From the NCBI GenBank assembly GCA_000310025.1, contig FN649731.1, positions 902,823 to 966,822 of the forward strand: 64,000 nucleotides of DNA, given 5' to 3'. The stretch comes from Ectocarpus siliculosus (Eukaryota; Sar; Phaeophyceae; Ectocarpales; Ectocarpaceae). Each line of letters opens with the position of its first letter. Positions within the stretch are counted from its first letter, which is position 1. Of the stretch, positions 47,601 to 58,786 are shown piece by piece. Below the pieces are notes generated by a model that saw only the letters and a program-made list of their open reading frames with translations, ran no database searches and was not told where the DNA came from. The position numbers and the translations under genes were made by a program.

Positions 47601-48964
47601 TTTTTGCCACCTCCATCCCGGCCATGTATCCCTGACACAGCAGTACGGACGGGTGAGGAAAACACACACAAATGTCGCTGTGGTGCTGCTCGGGAAACCT
47701 TAGAAATGTAAGTTGGTCACCGTACAACACTGTTAATTCATTGCTGACCTGCCACGGACTCTTATCTGTGGAAGAGATGGATTTGTTATGCTCTTTGTAA
47801 GGAAGGTAAAAAAATGCGTCCGTTGCTATGAACACCTGTTAACTCTTTCTCCAGCCTCCCTCCTGGCGGTTTATCCCTGACACAGCGGTACTGACGTCGT
47901 GCTTCGAATCATGGCACGCCGGCGGCACTGCACGACAGATCGCAAAACATAGCGCCGCCTGCTCTTATCCTTAACCATCCCTCCTCGCGCGCCTCTCTCT
48001 TTTTTTTTCTTCCTCCTCCCCGCCTGAGCATACACGCTCGCCCCCACCAACGGGTTCAAACACACCACCCACCACCACCACCGCATGGCGGCCTCACATT
48101 CAAGTTTGTTTCTTGCTGCCCCTGCTGCTTCGTTGGTCATCTCTCAGGCTGGGATCCTGGCCCTGCCGACCCTTGTGAAGATGGCGGCGGTGGTGCGGGG
48201 AAGCAACCAGGAGTGGAACGGGATGCAGGAGCTGCCGCTGGAGGTGCCCCTTCCGCCGGGCTTGCGCTACCACAGCATGTTCTCCTGCCCGGTCTCGAGA
48301 GAGCCAAGGTATGTCGTTGTCGTTTGTTGTTGTTGTTGTGTTCGTTTTTTTGTGTATTGGTCGGTGGTGCGGTGGTGCGTTGTGGGGTGCGGTGGAAACG
48401 CTGGTTGGTTGCCTACGGCGGTGGCCGTGGTGGCTGTGGCTGTAGTATAGTGGTGTGTGGTTGTACTTGTGGCATTGTTATGGAGTATTTCCGCGTGGCC
48501 TTGACGGCGCTCGCATGATATATTTGTCTGGTGGCGAGGGCTGCGCTGATACTATTGAGCGTAAGCATTTCCACCACAGGTCTTCTTGCATCCGCTCACC
48601 GTGGCCCTAGTGTAGAACGCGTTAGAGCGCGCGCGGGAGGGATTTTGCCACTTCTTTTACTCGTTGTGTGAGACACGAAGAAACGAGTTGGCCCATGTGG
48701 CGTTACTACCACCCTTGCCCCCGGTCGCCCCAATGTTTTCGACATGCTCTCTCTAATGATGTTTTTTCCTCATCACACCGCGCGAAATGCTTAAAAAAAT
48801 GTGCTCATCGCAGCACCCTGGACAACCCACCGGTCCTGCTCAAGTGCGGGCATGTGGTGCTCCGATCGAGCGTCAGCCGCCTCGCGAGAAATGGATCGAG
48901 GTTTAAGTGCCCGACTTGCCCCGTCGAGCAGATGGAGAACGAGACCATGCCTCTCACACTCTGA
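42514..48964 (+). CDS. RMND5: RMND5/GID2-type RING subunit of the GID/CTLH E3 ubiquitin ligase, 8 exons
   Basis: Catalytic RING subunit that pairs with the MAEA/GID9 protein in the multi-subunit GID/CTLH ligase. Exons: 42514-43065, 43710-43835, 45311-45411, 45882-45972, 46851-46940, 47386-47547, 48148-48308, 48814-48964; 477 aa, phases consistent. The N-terminus has a helical segment (residues about 15-55), a Gly/basic low-complexity part with SPTR/SPPR/SPSK motifs (75-110), and a second helical part. Exons 2-3 cover the LisH/CTLH-like region (ALNEKALHTAIITHLYRRG; HLVEIHGVLDALDKHNLVPA). Exon 4 has SSLEFQLARLRFLRF, matching SSLEFKLHRLYF of animal RMND5. The C-terminus is the family's degenerate RING: CPVS … LLKCGHVVLR … FKCPTCPVEQ. 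Intron 4 must use a GC donor (GAG|GCGAGT at 45,973), because the frame stops six bases further on. MAEA is not in the window. Confidence 0.92.
43838..44760 (-). repeat. Three SINE-like repeat copies in RMND5 intron 2
   Basis: Copies at about 43,845-43,985, 44,402-44,530 and 44,590-44,760. On the plus strand each starts with a GT-dinucleotide run and a T-rich tract. TTAGTTGGCATCGRCCGCGC or a variant follows, then GCTAACCGG and CAATGAAAAGACGTCAGT. Two copies end in ACCCCGTGA(C/G)GGGGCG. Read on the minus strand, they end in an A-rich tail followed by a CA repeat, as SINEs do. Related units sit inside both R4 copies (about 26,190-26,290 and 52,385-52,500). Confidence 0.65.
47548..47890 (+). repeat. 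Duplicated start of RMND5 intron 6
   Basis: The first roughly 100 bp of the intron, beginning at its donor GTAAGG, recurs at about 47,798-47,890, again beginning GTAAGG. Shared elements are an A-rich run, GAACACC(C/T)G, and TATCCCTGACACAGC. A segment between the two (about 47,670-47,800) is related to 50,235-50,395 and 56,150-56,270. Confidence 0.7.
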
Positions 48965-50756
48965 ATTTCGATAGGCGTTCAAAGTAGTTGGTCGTCGCTT
49001 AGCTAAGCTGGTCAGAGAGAGAGAGAGAGAGACGGAAAGAGAGCGAAGAGCGCGTCTGAAAGTTTAACAGGCGTTTGTGAAAGTCAGCAGGCAGCAGTTT
49101 GTTTGGATGCTACGTTGTCATTCGGCGGTTCGGGTGTGTGTGTCATGACAGGGCTACGGCGACTTTTGTTGTAAGAACGACTATGGACGATTTTCGCGTG
49201 TGAACTTTGTTGCTCTATTTCTCTCCCTCTCCCTCTCTCTCCCTCTTTGGCCACGACCTTGAGCAAGGAATGAAAACACCGACCGGGCGGCAGCATTGTT
49301 GCCACGACCTTGAGCAAGGAATGAAAACACCGACCAGGCGGCAGCATTGTTGTAGGAGGTTTGTGAACACCCTACCAGGTCTCCGGTGTCTGCGTGTACG
49401 GCCGGGTCAAGCGTAAAGGGACAGCAGCAGTTTTCGTTGTTGTGGAAAACTTTTGTGGCGTTTTGCGGAGCTTTTGTGACGGCGTTGGTTCATTCGCCGC
49501 TGGGAGCACGACGACGAAACGGGCCGCTGTGTGTGCATCTTTGCTTGCTGTTTTACCGAAGCAAGAAGCGGGAGACCAGGGGAGACTCAAAACCTGTTTG
49601 CACCATGTAAGTATTGAAGCTGTGACGGCGTATTTTGTGGAGGTTTTGTAGTTTTTTAATGTTCGACTGTACAGCAGTACCACCGGTATGTATTTCGTTG
49701 GTGCTAGGATTGGGCCAGAGCGCAGAGCGTACTCAATTCACGCGAACGGGTTATCTCTGCGGTTCGGTGCTCGTCAGCTGCTTGCTATGTGAACGCTTGG
49801 GGTTCGATGCAATGCAGGCGGCGTGTCTTGCCATTGGTGGGGGCTGAGTGCTTGGAAGGTACAGATACCTCCAGCGTTCGACTACTTTTGCAGTTTAGTG
49901 ATGGCGAAAGAAGTTGGTCTTGGTTCTACCGTCTGCCAGTAAGTTCGCGCGTTTTTTTCTACACTGACGTATTGAGATCGATTAGCCAGGTTGTACATAT
50001 TCTGCAGGCGAAGGTTCGAACTGACCCTAAAAAACCTGTAGATTTGTTTTGTAAGTGGCCATGTGTCTCCGGCAGTGTAAGCGTTGATCTGCTTGGATGG
50101 AATTGGGATCATCCAGAGAAATACGCTTTGCACCAGCTCAGGTTGGATTTTGGTAACAGGATCCATCCATCAGTGGTGTTTCCCCCCCTTTCGGTGATTC
50201 ATCGTTTCGTTGTGCCTGCCTGTCACTTCGATGCAAAAGGGAGAGATGTCGTTGTGTGCTGCTCGGGAAACCGTAGAAATACAGGTAGTTCCCGCTGACG
50301 CTATGAATACATTGGCAATCTATCCGGAGACTCTTTTTCAATTGATATGGATCGAGATGGATTCGTTGTGTCATACTACGAAAAATAATAAAAAGATGCT
50401 GCGATTCCACGGTAATAGTGGGCGAGGGACCCGATTGTGTTCCTCGTCTTGATTTGTTTTCGTTTTTGTTCACCTGGATTTTTTTCAGTGGCGAAATGGG
50501 GATCGCTCTTCGAGGTTGTATCACGCCTTCCGTCTTTTTGGAAGCACCTGAAGGAAGAAGTACACTCTGGAATGATACCCCCCTCAGCCTTTCATTTTGG
50601 GTCTTATTGCAGCTCGACTGATTCCAATGTGTCGCGTCGCCGTCTGCGTGCACTTTGATGGAGCGATTTCTAATATCCGCCGCGGTTGGTTGTTGGTGGA
50701 CTTGCAACAACGCTACTTCGGTTCGTGTGTGTATCAAATGACATTTATTTTCCTTC
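48965..50756. other. Intergenic, with small repeats only
   Basis: GA dinucleotide run at 49,014-49,031. A 53-bp tandem duplication lies at about 49,249-49,352 (unit starting GCCACGACCTTGAGCAAGG). A block at 50,235-50,395 is related to RMND5 intron 6. No gene supported. Confidence 0.6.
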
Positions 50757-52682
50757 TTCGCCTCGGGTTGGACTCTAGCATCTTCGTTGCGCCAAAGAGG
50801 GAAAGAGCCAACCGGCCTCGTGCATGCACCAATCGGTTGGCGGGTCGAATGTCACGTGCACGTCCCACTTCGGGTCCCACTTACGACAGAACAAGTAAGG
50901 ATTGTACTCTTCTCTTTCTATAACTGCTGAGTGACTTCCCAAGGTAGTCTGGTCGGTTTTCCCGTTGGGAGTGCGCCCCTCGATTGGCACCACTTGTTGG
51001 TTTTTTCAGAGAGGATTGTCGGTTTAGTTTCTGGCATGCCGCGTGCAAGTTTGTCAGTTTCCTAAGGAACTGGCGCAACCACATGTATGGGGTCAGGTCG
51101 CATTTGCGGTAATACAAGTGTTTCATATCCCAACGCGCAATTTAACCGCTGTCGAAGGTGCTTTCTGATCAACATTCTCATGAGCCGTTTGACTGTCGGG
51201 TGATGACCTTGCCCAAGGAAACCGCGGCTGCTGGAAACTGGAAAGCGTTTGCGTGGCCCCTTCGCCACCATAGGGTTATCAAGCGTCCCCTACGTCCCTC
51301 CTATGAGAGCAGAACGGGACTGAAATTCGACAACAGACACGCCTTTCAAGAATAGGAGGCTCAAGTTTTGACAAGATCACCGCGGCATCAAGGGCACACA
51401 ATGATGAATGATAGTTGCCGATCGTTTCGGCCAACCTGCGCTTTGTGCACCGTCCTCAAAGGCCACCTAAATCGTCCTGGTGGGCCAGGGTTGGAGAGGT
51501 GAACACACATGTAGGCCCGTCAGTCAAACATCTGGGATCCGCGAGGACGCGAACATGTTCGATCTTTTCGCGGCGTAAATGGTGCAATGTGTGGGCATAC
51601 CATACGTCGTCAAGATCAACCCTTACACGTGAGTCAGGCGACACACATACACCTCCAACGCGTGATACAAACGCGGTGAAAATATGAAGCTTGAGACCCA
51701 CCTCTCCAGGACCCCAGGCAACTGAACCGCCACGCCTTTAAGATGGTACTACTGTACCGCCTCACAGATCTTTGTACATAGTTATCCCGTTCCACAACAT
51801 TGTCTGCTGGTCGGGCGGAACCAATTCAATTATTGTCCGTTTCACAATACAAAGGGTCAAGATTTTGTTCGAACTACCTACGACGATAGATCACCTCCTT
51901 GTAGACTATGATTATTGTTGTACACATCTTTCTCACGTGTTTCTCTAGCACGGCCGACATCCATTCGCGTGGCCGCGCCAGTTCACAGCGGAGCCTCCAA
52001 CGTTTACACAACGAACCCCATGTTGATATGTAGCAAAGAATGCCTCCACCATTGACGCCACGTCCATCCCCTCTGGAAGTATGACAGGGTCAACCTCGAC
52101 GGACACGACAAGGAAGGGTCAAGGAAGATACTTAGGCAATACACCAAGGTAAGGCTGTGATCTCCGTACCATTCTTAGACTTACGGAACATTCGACTTGA
52201 TTCGATTTGATTCGATTTTGAGCCCTACTTCGAGTTGTGTATGAGCGACGGAGTGAACATGAATTGTATTATTTTCTTCGGCTGCTATCATTCATTCTTT
52301 GAGTTCAGGCGCTACGCCTCAAACCGTGTACGTATGCATGCATAGATGGATGCGTTCGCGATGCATTACCTGTTACTCATCACCTGTGTAGTTTACTTAC
52401 TGGCGGCGACAGTGCTAACAGCCGTACCAATGAAAATTATGTCAGTCAATGCGAACGGGCAAACTCAAGGTCCCTGGAACGGGGCGACAATATCGAAAAT
52501 GGCAACCAAGGGCGCGCGCGTGTGTTAGAGTTCCCCTAGAGCCCTGCGAAGACTTGAAAGCGTTAACTAGGATTTGGATACACCCTATATGTGCGACGAG
52601 TAAAATGTCAAATCGCAAAATCATTGACATGAGGATTCCACTACAAGAACACTCATACCATATCCCATGTATGTATGTGAAA
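50757..52682 (-). repeat. Dispersed repeat R4, 1.9 kb (right copy)
   Basis: Inverted copy of 25,993-27,895. The short frames of 65 codons (51,158-51,355, plus) and 90 codons (51,415-51,687, plus) keep the same length as in the left copy, with only substitutions. Other frames have shifted, for example near 51,120, so the element does not carry one long conserved ORF. Confidence 0.9.
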
Positions 52683-52714
52683 AAACACGTCCAGCCATGG
52701 GCAGGTTTTTATAG

Positions 52715-52860
52715 TAAGAAGAATACCCCCGAAGAACAGGTGCGTCAGAGACTTGGGCCGCACGACCTAAGGCTGATGGCTCACCCAAGGTAAAGGATAG
52801 ACTATACCATGGTTTGCATTTCAGATGTTCTAGCGCCTGCGGTTGGGTACAACTTGGATC
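52715..52860 (+). repeat. Dispersed repeat block R3 (right copy)
   Basis: Same-strand match to 21,450-21,600, ending at the poly-G tract that borders the assembly gap. Confidence 0.8.
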
Positions 52861-53026
52861 GGGGGGGGGGGGGGGGGGGGGGGGGGGNNNNNNNNNNNNN
52901 NNNNNNNNNNNNNNNNNNNNNNNNNNNNNNNNNNNNNNNNNNNNNNNNNNNNNNNNNNNNNNNNNNNNNNNNNNNNNNNNNNNNNNNNNNNNNNNNNNNN
53001 NNNNNNNNNNNGGGGGGGGGGGGGGG
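52861..53026. other. Assembly gap flanked by poly-G
   Basis: 27 G, then 124 N (52,888-53,011), then 15 G. The repeats on the two sides (R3 and R2) have opposite relative orientations compared with their 21-kb copies. The join, and the distance across it, should therefore be treated as unproven. Confidence 0.97.
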
Positions 53027-53310
53027 CGTGGGCTTGGTGAGTGCAGCTCTGTACCTGGATGGCAAACGGTGGTGACGAAAGGGAGATGGGGGATAGAGAG
53101 TTCGCATGAGACTACACGTGGTCAGATTCGACATTTGTTCTTCATGCATTTATTGTTCGTGTTGCGTGAGCTCTGGCACCGGCATGTGCCGTGCGGACTG
53201 GGGTTGCTATTTAACCGTGTTGCATTACATAGCTCGCAAGAGGGGAGAGAGAGAGAGAAGGAGGTGTGCCCACAGACAACGGGGACTCCGTACTATCATC
53301 ATCCAAAGGC
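53027..53310 (-). repeat. Dispersed repeat block R2 (right copy)
   Basis: Reverse-complement match to about 20,890-21,190, including the GCGTGGGCTTGGTG word, the GAGCTCTGGCACCGG word and the GA-rich run. Confidence 0.8.
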
Positions 53311-53479
53311 CTCTTACCGCAAACCCGCCAGGAACATCCCAACTGTAGCGGCTAATTCAGACCAATCTCAGTTTACTTCCACGCAAGAACATTTATCTCA
53401 GCTACAGCCCGAGGGGATGGAGGCACTCCTGTACGGCTGGATGACATGGGCCCCACGTCAAGACTAATACGGGACGTTG

Positions 53480-54105
53480 CGGACGATACACCACCGACTG
53501 CTCCAGCGAGTTATCATTTACCAACGCAAGAAGGGCACCCACCGGCAGCATTCCTACACCCAGACCCTGAAGAGGGTAGGTGCCAGAGCGTGGAAACCCC
53601 TATCCGGCAACGGAGCCTGTTGTTCGCGGGAGCGCTGGCAAGGCAGCCAGACGGACGACTCCCGAAACGGGTGATGCTTGGCGAACTGGTGGAGGGGGAG
53701 GGTCCAGGCAGGGGAAACCGGAGCAAAACTGGCAGATGTGCCTGAAGGACGACCTGAAGATGTTCGAACCAGAGCACGGAACTACGGACGCCGAGCCATG
53801 CTTCTTCGGAGTTCCGGAAACAACTTGGATGGAAGCAGTGAAGGTGCACCGGGGGGTACCGTGGCATACAGGGGTAGTACTGCAGGGAGCTAAGTGGTTC
53901 ATGGCCTCCTGGCACAAGAAGGAAGAGGAGACTAGCCGACAACGAGCGCTCAAACTAAACAGGAAGCCCTACAACAACACGGACACGGAACAACCACGGG
54001 GGTGGGAGGGGTACACCAGGCGGGCGAGACGGCGAGGAAAGGAAGGAAACGCGAAGCGGCGGACCGAGTGGCCCGAAACCGAATTGAACCCCTTGCTTGA
54101 CTTAC
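53480..54105 (+). mobile_element. 3' end of a non-LTR (LINE-type) retrotransposon, frameshifted
   Basis: Three consecutive plus-strand frames piece together the typical C-terminus downstream of a LINE reverse transcriptase. The first has …HSYTQTLKRVG. The next has CQSVE(T)PIRQRSLLFAGAL then DGRLPKRVMLGELVEGEG. The last has WQMCLKDDLKMFEPEHG and a basic tail. The motif of an RQ-rich LLFAGAL helix, followed by RLPKRVMLGEL and a C-LKDDLK-F stretch, is the hallmark. At least two frameshifts (about 53,575 and 53,725) separate the parts, and the reverse transcriptase and endonuclease domains are absent, so this is a dead 5'-truncated copy. A run of C follows at about 54,107. Confidence 0.7.
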
Positions 54106-54109
54106 CCCC

Positions 54110-55230
54110 CCCCCCCCCCCCCGGCACTGCACCATTGCACCAACCCCCGCGATCGATGACGTGTATGTGCTGGTTCGAGTGGCCCGCTTTGTCTTGAGTC
54201 GTTTTGTGTCATTTTGTGTGTTTGTTTGTTGTCTGTCGCTACGGCGTGTGTTTTTCTCTGTCTGTGTCTTTCTCTTCCCCCTTTGCTTCTCTTCCCATCT
54301 GCTCTCTTCCTTCTCTTTTTTCTTTTTCTTTTTTCTATCTTTTTCCAATCTAGGGTTACCTCGCATACAGAACGGGCCCGGAGATAAGAAACGTCATCTT
54401 CGTGTCGAGCCTCAATTTCTTTTTTTTCGCCCGAAGGACCAGCCGCAGGTAGGCCAATTTCTTAAAAACGGATTCTTCATTCCTTTGGGCTGTTCTGTCG
54501 CATCATCCTGTGCTCTTATTCTCTCTAAGTTTCTCTATATAATTATTTCTGCGAAGAAACCATCAACACACCAAGCCTTTTCATCCAGAATTTTAAATCG
54601 ACAGCTTGGTGGTGACTGAGGTTGTCGCCCTCCTGAACTTCCTGACTCCCGTGATTTCTGGCATTACAGCAGTACAACACAAGTGGGTAGCGCAGCCCGC
54701 GGCGGCCGGGGGCCCGGGGGGCGACGCGAAAATATCCACTTTCCCCCCCCTACCAAAACATTGCATGATGAGCTAGCACGGACCTGGCAGCTGCAGTGGG
54801 ACGTGTCTTATTGGACACGCTTCCTCAGCGGTCCGTTGTTTCTTTTGTCTCGGAGGATCGTTCGATCATGTTTCTTATTGGGACGTTTCTTCTGCCGTGG
54901 CCGAGATTGAGCTGAGTTTCGTAGTCCTTTGTCTTATGTTTCGTAAACGTTTGAGCTTTTTTCTCAACAATATTTTTTCATAATTGCGGGCCCGTTCTGT
55001 AAAATGGCCTAGACTGTCTGTCGTTGACTTTTATTGGCTTTTAGACCCTTCGGGTCATTTTCTTTTCGTATACCATTTTTTGGGTAAGTTAGCCTGTGAC
55101 TACGGGAATCGACCCCGTCAAGTGTTCGCCTAGTGTTGTACGGACAAAGGAAGGTACTGGGCAGAGAGAACGGAACGTTTTTTTGTGAAGACAACAACAA
55201 CGGCAACAACAACAACATGTACTTTGCACG
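54110..55230. other. Non-genic T-rich stretch
   Basis: Pyrimidine-rich DNA with short ORFs. A segment around 54,380-54,600 with several TTTCTTA words resembles 56,450-56,600. No gene supported. Confidence 0.5.
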
Positions 55231-55234
55231 AGTT

Positions 55235-55650
55235 GGTGACTATATGTTGGGACTTGAATCTAATCTGAGTTGACTTACTTGGTTAGAGTACGTCGGTCGT
55301 TTCGCCGCACGGCCGGGGGAGAAGGGATTTTATGGCAGATTTAAATGCCAAATATTCCGGCACGTCCGAAAGGCTGCCAGGTTTCTGCTTCAGATAGTGA
55401 AAGGTAATATTTATTATAGAACGATGTGCTGGGAGAAACATTTGTCCTCGAGTCAGCCAAATCAAATCTCACGAATGAAGGTGCAGTACCAAGGTACGAG
55501 CGGTGTTGTTCCGTCTCTAAGCTGACGCGTCACACTCCTAACCCCTAACCTTGACAATCACGGCTGGTTGATGGGAGGTCGCCCTCCAGGTGGAAAGGTG
55601 GCTAGGTTGGTACCTGGAATATGCGGGCTGCAGCTCAACCCCGTCTGTGC
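55235..55650 (-). repeat. Dispersed repeat block R1 (right copy)
   Basis: Inverted copy of 18,730-19,135, with a few small indels. Confidence 0.8.
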
Positions 55651-57890
55651 CCCTGAGGCTCTTTTCTTCATTCGCATCATGTGCCACAAGAACGTTATGA
55701 GGTTCGTGTTTCGACATCAACCACCTACCTTTCATTTCGCTTTTTTAGTCGTAAGCACTACTGACCCTCGAACGAACCACACAATCGCGAGCAATAAATT
55801 CCTCTCCTCCAGTAGGTACGGGAAACCGCAGCCCTGCTGTCAGAGGTTTCACAACTTCGAGGACGCGTTCGGTTGTCACGAGAGAAAGCCACCCCTCGGG
55901 GAGAAGGTTGTAGCTCCGCCCTAGCTAGGTGAGCCCCACAACTCTGGGGTGATCGGACCGGGAACACCGGCCCGCAGGAATCGTTCGCACGAAACAAGGC
56001 ACATCAACCGTAACAAGAAAGTAACACTCAACCGACTGCCGGAAGTAAACACGCGTACGAAACCGCCTGAAATGAACTTTAGCTTTCCTATCGAAACGTT
56101 TATGTGAAGAAAACAACAACAAACCCTCGCTGAGAAAAATTTACAACGGACATACAGGTGGCTTTCTCTGACGCTGTGAATTCATTGCTAATCTATCTTA
56201 GACTCTTTTCCTAGATAGAGATAGATTCGTTGGGTCAATATTCATTTAGAGCAATAAAAATAAAAAACATGGTAAGAGTATGGTGTTTATTTTTTCTTAA
56301 CATATATACTCACAGGATTGCGGTCGTATCGTCATACATTTCGAACTAATAGTAGTATGGGAAAAAATATATATATGGTCGCTCGATTTTTTTTTTGTAC
56401 ACATGAACTACGCCTGGGTAAGACCGAAAACTACATATACAGTTAGCGCCCGCAATTAAGAAACGCTTATTTCAGGTCCAGCCTCGAATTCTTATTGTGC
56501 GCTATAAACTCAGCGTATGTCGTTCAGTTTCTTATATCATGTTTCTTATTTTTTCGTGCAGCCAAATCCTGCTGAATTTATTAAATCGGCAATTTCTTTT
56601 TTCTCTGCTTTCCTCGCCTCCCGTACTCAACCCCGATTCTTACTACCGACGGCTGAACGTAAGGCCACTCCCTAGAAGCGAAATGTATTCAACGGCAACG
56701 TCTTGCTATCGCTACAAGGTCTTGTACCCCCCTCATGAGTGAGGGCTGAAACTAAACAAATGCATAAACACCGCATGATGCCTCACCCGCACGCTGACAT
56801 GCCAACAACGAAAATCAGAGCTTTAGCGCCAGCAGTGCAGAGCGCAGAGAGAGCCCGCAGGGGGCCGCAGGGGGCGCCGCAAAAAAATACCCCCCCCCCT
56901 CGGCGTGCAACTAATAATAATGCACTATGGGAGGCGGGGGGTAGGGGGAGAGGGGGAAAGAGCGAGAGAGCTGTGGGGTTTGCTTCTTATTCGACACACT
57001 CCCCCGTAACCCCTCGTTTCTTATGTAGTAGGGCAGCGGTCGCTGCTGTGTTTCTTTTTGAGACATTTTATTGTGTGACCCAGATTGAGCCCTATTTTCT
57101 TATTTTTCGTGAAAAAGTGAGCCTCAATTTCTTCACAAAATATTTCTTAAGTGCAGGCGCTAACTATAGGGGTAAGGTTAGGTCCAATGTTTCCAAGCCC
57201 TGAACACGGCACCTAGAGGTTGATAGACTTGTGATGATCTTGTGCTGAACCGCCCGTCGCGATTGACCGGATCCGGTGCAATGTGGAAAAACCTATGTAC
57301 TCTTTTTCTCTTTGCTCCATTCATCTCCTAAGCCCAACACACGTACTGTATCGAGGACACATATTTCCTGTCATATGAGGCGATGGTTGGCACTGATTGG
57401 AGGTGGTGGAAAATCAAGTGTTATCAATGTTTTTCATTATTAGTGTTGATCACAGCAGTTGGTCTCTTGGAAGGGCCGAGAGGGCCGAAAAAAGGTTGTC
57501 GCTTGCTCTCCATTTTTGGGAGCACACTTCACGCAAGTCGCTTGTGGGGCACACATCGTGTGCTACCAGGGACCACTGTCCACGCATACTTTGAGCGGGT
57601 TAGGTGCTCTCTTGATGTGCCCCGCACCAGTTTCGTGTGAACATAGCTCTGGCATTTTTTTTTTTTTTGTCTTCACTTCAAATCAGCGCTCACAGCACTA
57701 GTGCCGTTCACTCCAACCCGTGGTCACACAGAAGAGCCCCTCTCTACCCTCACGTCCTGCGGTGCTTTGCCTTCGATTTTCAATGCGAGAAGAGTTCAGC
57801 ACTCTCTTCCCTCTGTGTACACACGAACTAGCGCTATCCACTAGGTAGGCCAGAAGCGGAAGCGAGAGAAAAACTCAGTTTGCAAGAAAA
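55651..57890. other. Non-genic stretch with small repeat relics
   Basis: Includes relatives of the 47.7-kb and 50.3-kb segment (56,150-56,270) and of the 36.3-kb short repeat (57,088-57,155), plus C-rich and G-rich runs around 56,890-56,960. No exon was recognised. Confidence 0.5.
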
Positions 57891-57898
57891 GCTCGCTT

Positions 57899-57975
57899 AC
57901 GCCGGATTCGAACCCCTGACCTGACCTCTAGAAGGTTTCGAGGATACCAACTAGACCACCGGGGGCGACCGGGCA
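57899..57975 (-). tRNA. Degenerate tRNA-like sequence (tRNA relic or SINE head)
   Basis: On the minus strand a good pol III A box (TGGTCTAGTTGG, 57,947-57,958) is followed by a perfect B box (GGTTCGAATCC, 57,904-57,914) at tRNA-like spacing. The cloverleaf is poor: the acceptor stem pairs only partly, the anticodon stem (CCTC/GAGG) has a mismatch and an oversized loop, and a short direct repeat (GGTCA GGTCA) expands the variable region. I therefore call a relic, not a functional tRNA, and give no anticodon. Confidence 0.45.
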
Positions 57976-58786
57976 TAGGGTACCCTGACAATAACAGGGT
58001 TTCCCCCGCGGGGGCCCTATGTGATATATAGGAATTAAACTACCGATCCCCCCCCCGCCGAAATGTCCCAAATAAGAAGTTGGTTGGGTCATTGTTGTTG
58101 TAGAACAAGAAAAACGTGTACTTGTTTAGGGTTGAAAACACAGCGAGGTGATGGTGGTTCTAGTCCACGCATTTCACTTCGCTAAAACCGTTGTCCCTAT
58201 TCTCCCCCACGAGTAAGTCTTCAAGTGTTTTGTGCAATTGCAGCTAACTGTGTTTGCCTCATCGTAGTACTTGTTTGGTGTTCTTCAGCAAGGTCACGTA
58301 CTGCACTGACTCGACACTCCGCTCTGCATCATGGTCCGATGCAGGCGAACCAAAGAGTGTACAGCGAGACGCTCGTTCGTAGATATTATCCATCCCCGCG
58401 GGTACACCACCACAGGCCGGCATGCGTTCAGAGCCGACCACCCCCCCGGCTCTTGCCATGTGGTTCACGCACACGTTGGTTGTAAGGCGACCACGCAGTG
58501 TCTCTACTGGGGATAAGAACTTACACTTCATCAGCCACAACCACGTGCCGCTGTTTCTGGCGGGGGTACATTGTAAAAAACACGTCGTCCTTACGCTAAC
58601 AAAAACGTCCCTTCTACGACGTTGGGACGAGTAGTCCGAACGCAGTCGATGAGTCAACAACCACGCGCTTCTTCTCCAGCTTTCCCGAAAGAGCAACTCA
58701 TACCACGAACTAGTGCTCTACGGCGGGAGAGCCGCAACCCGTTTACACAGTCTTCGTGGGCCAATAACCGCGCGCGCCGCCTCTGC
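57976..58786. other. 3' flank of RFC4, nothing supported
   Basis: A 145-codon minus-strand ORF (58,259-58,696) has no recognisable content. The stretch is taken as 3' UTR and intergenic DNA. Confidence 0.5.

Noticed and set aside
49249-49352. Possible CRISPR-like repeat-spacer pattern
   Set aside because: Only two adjacent units with no spacers, in a clearly eukaryotic context; simple tandem duplication.
55535-55560. CCTAACCCCTAACC telomere-like words
   Set aside because: Only two imperfect units inside repeat R1; not a telomere tract.
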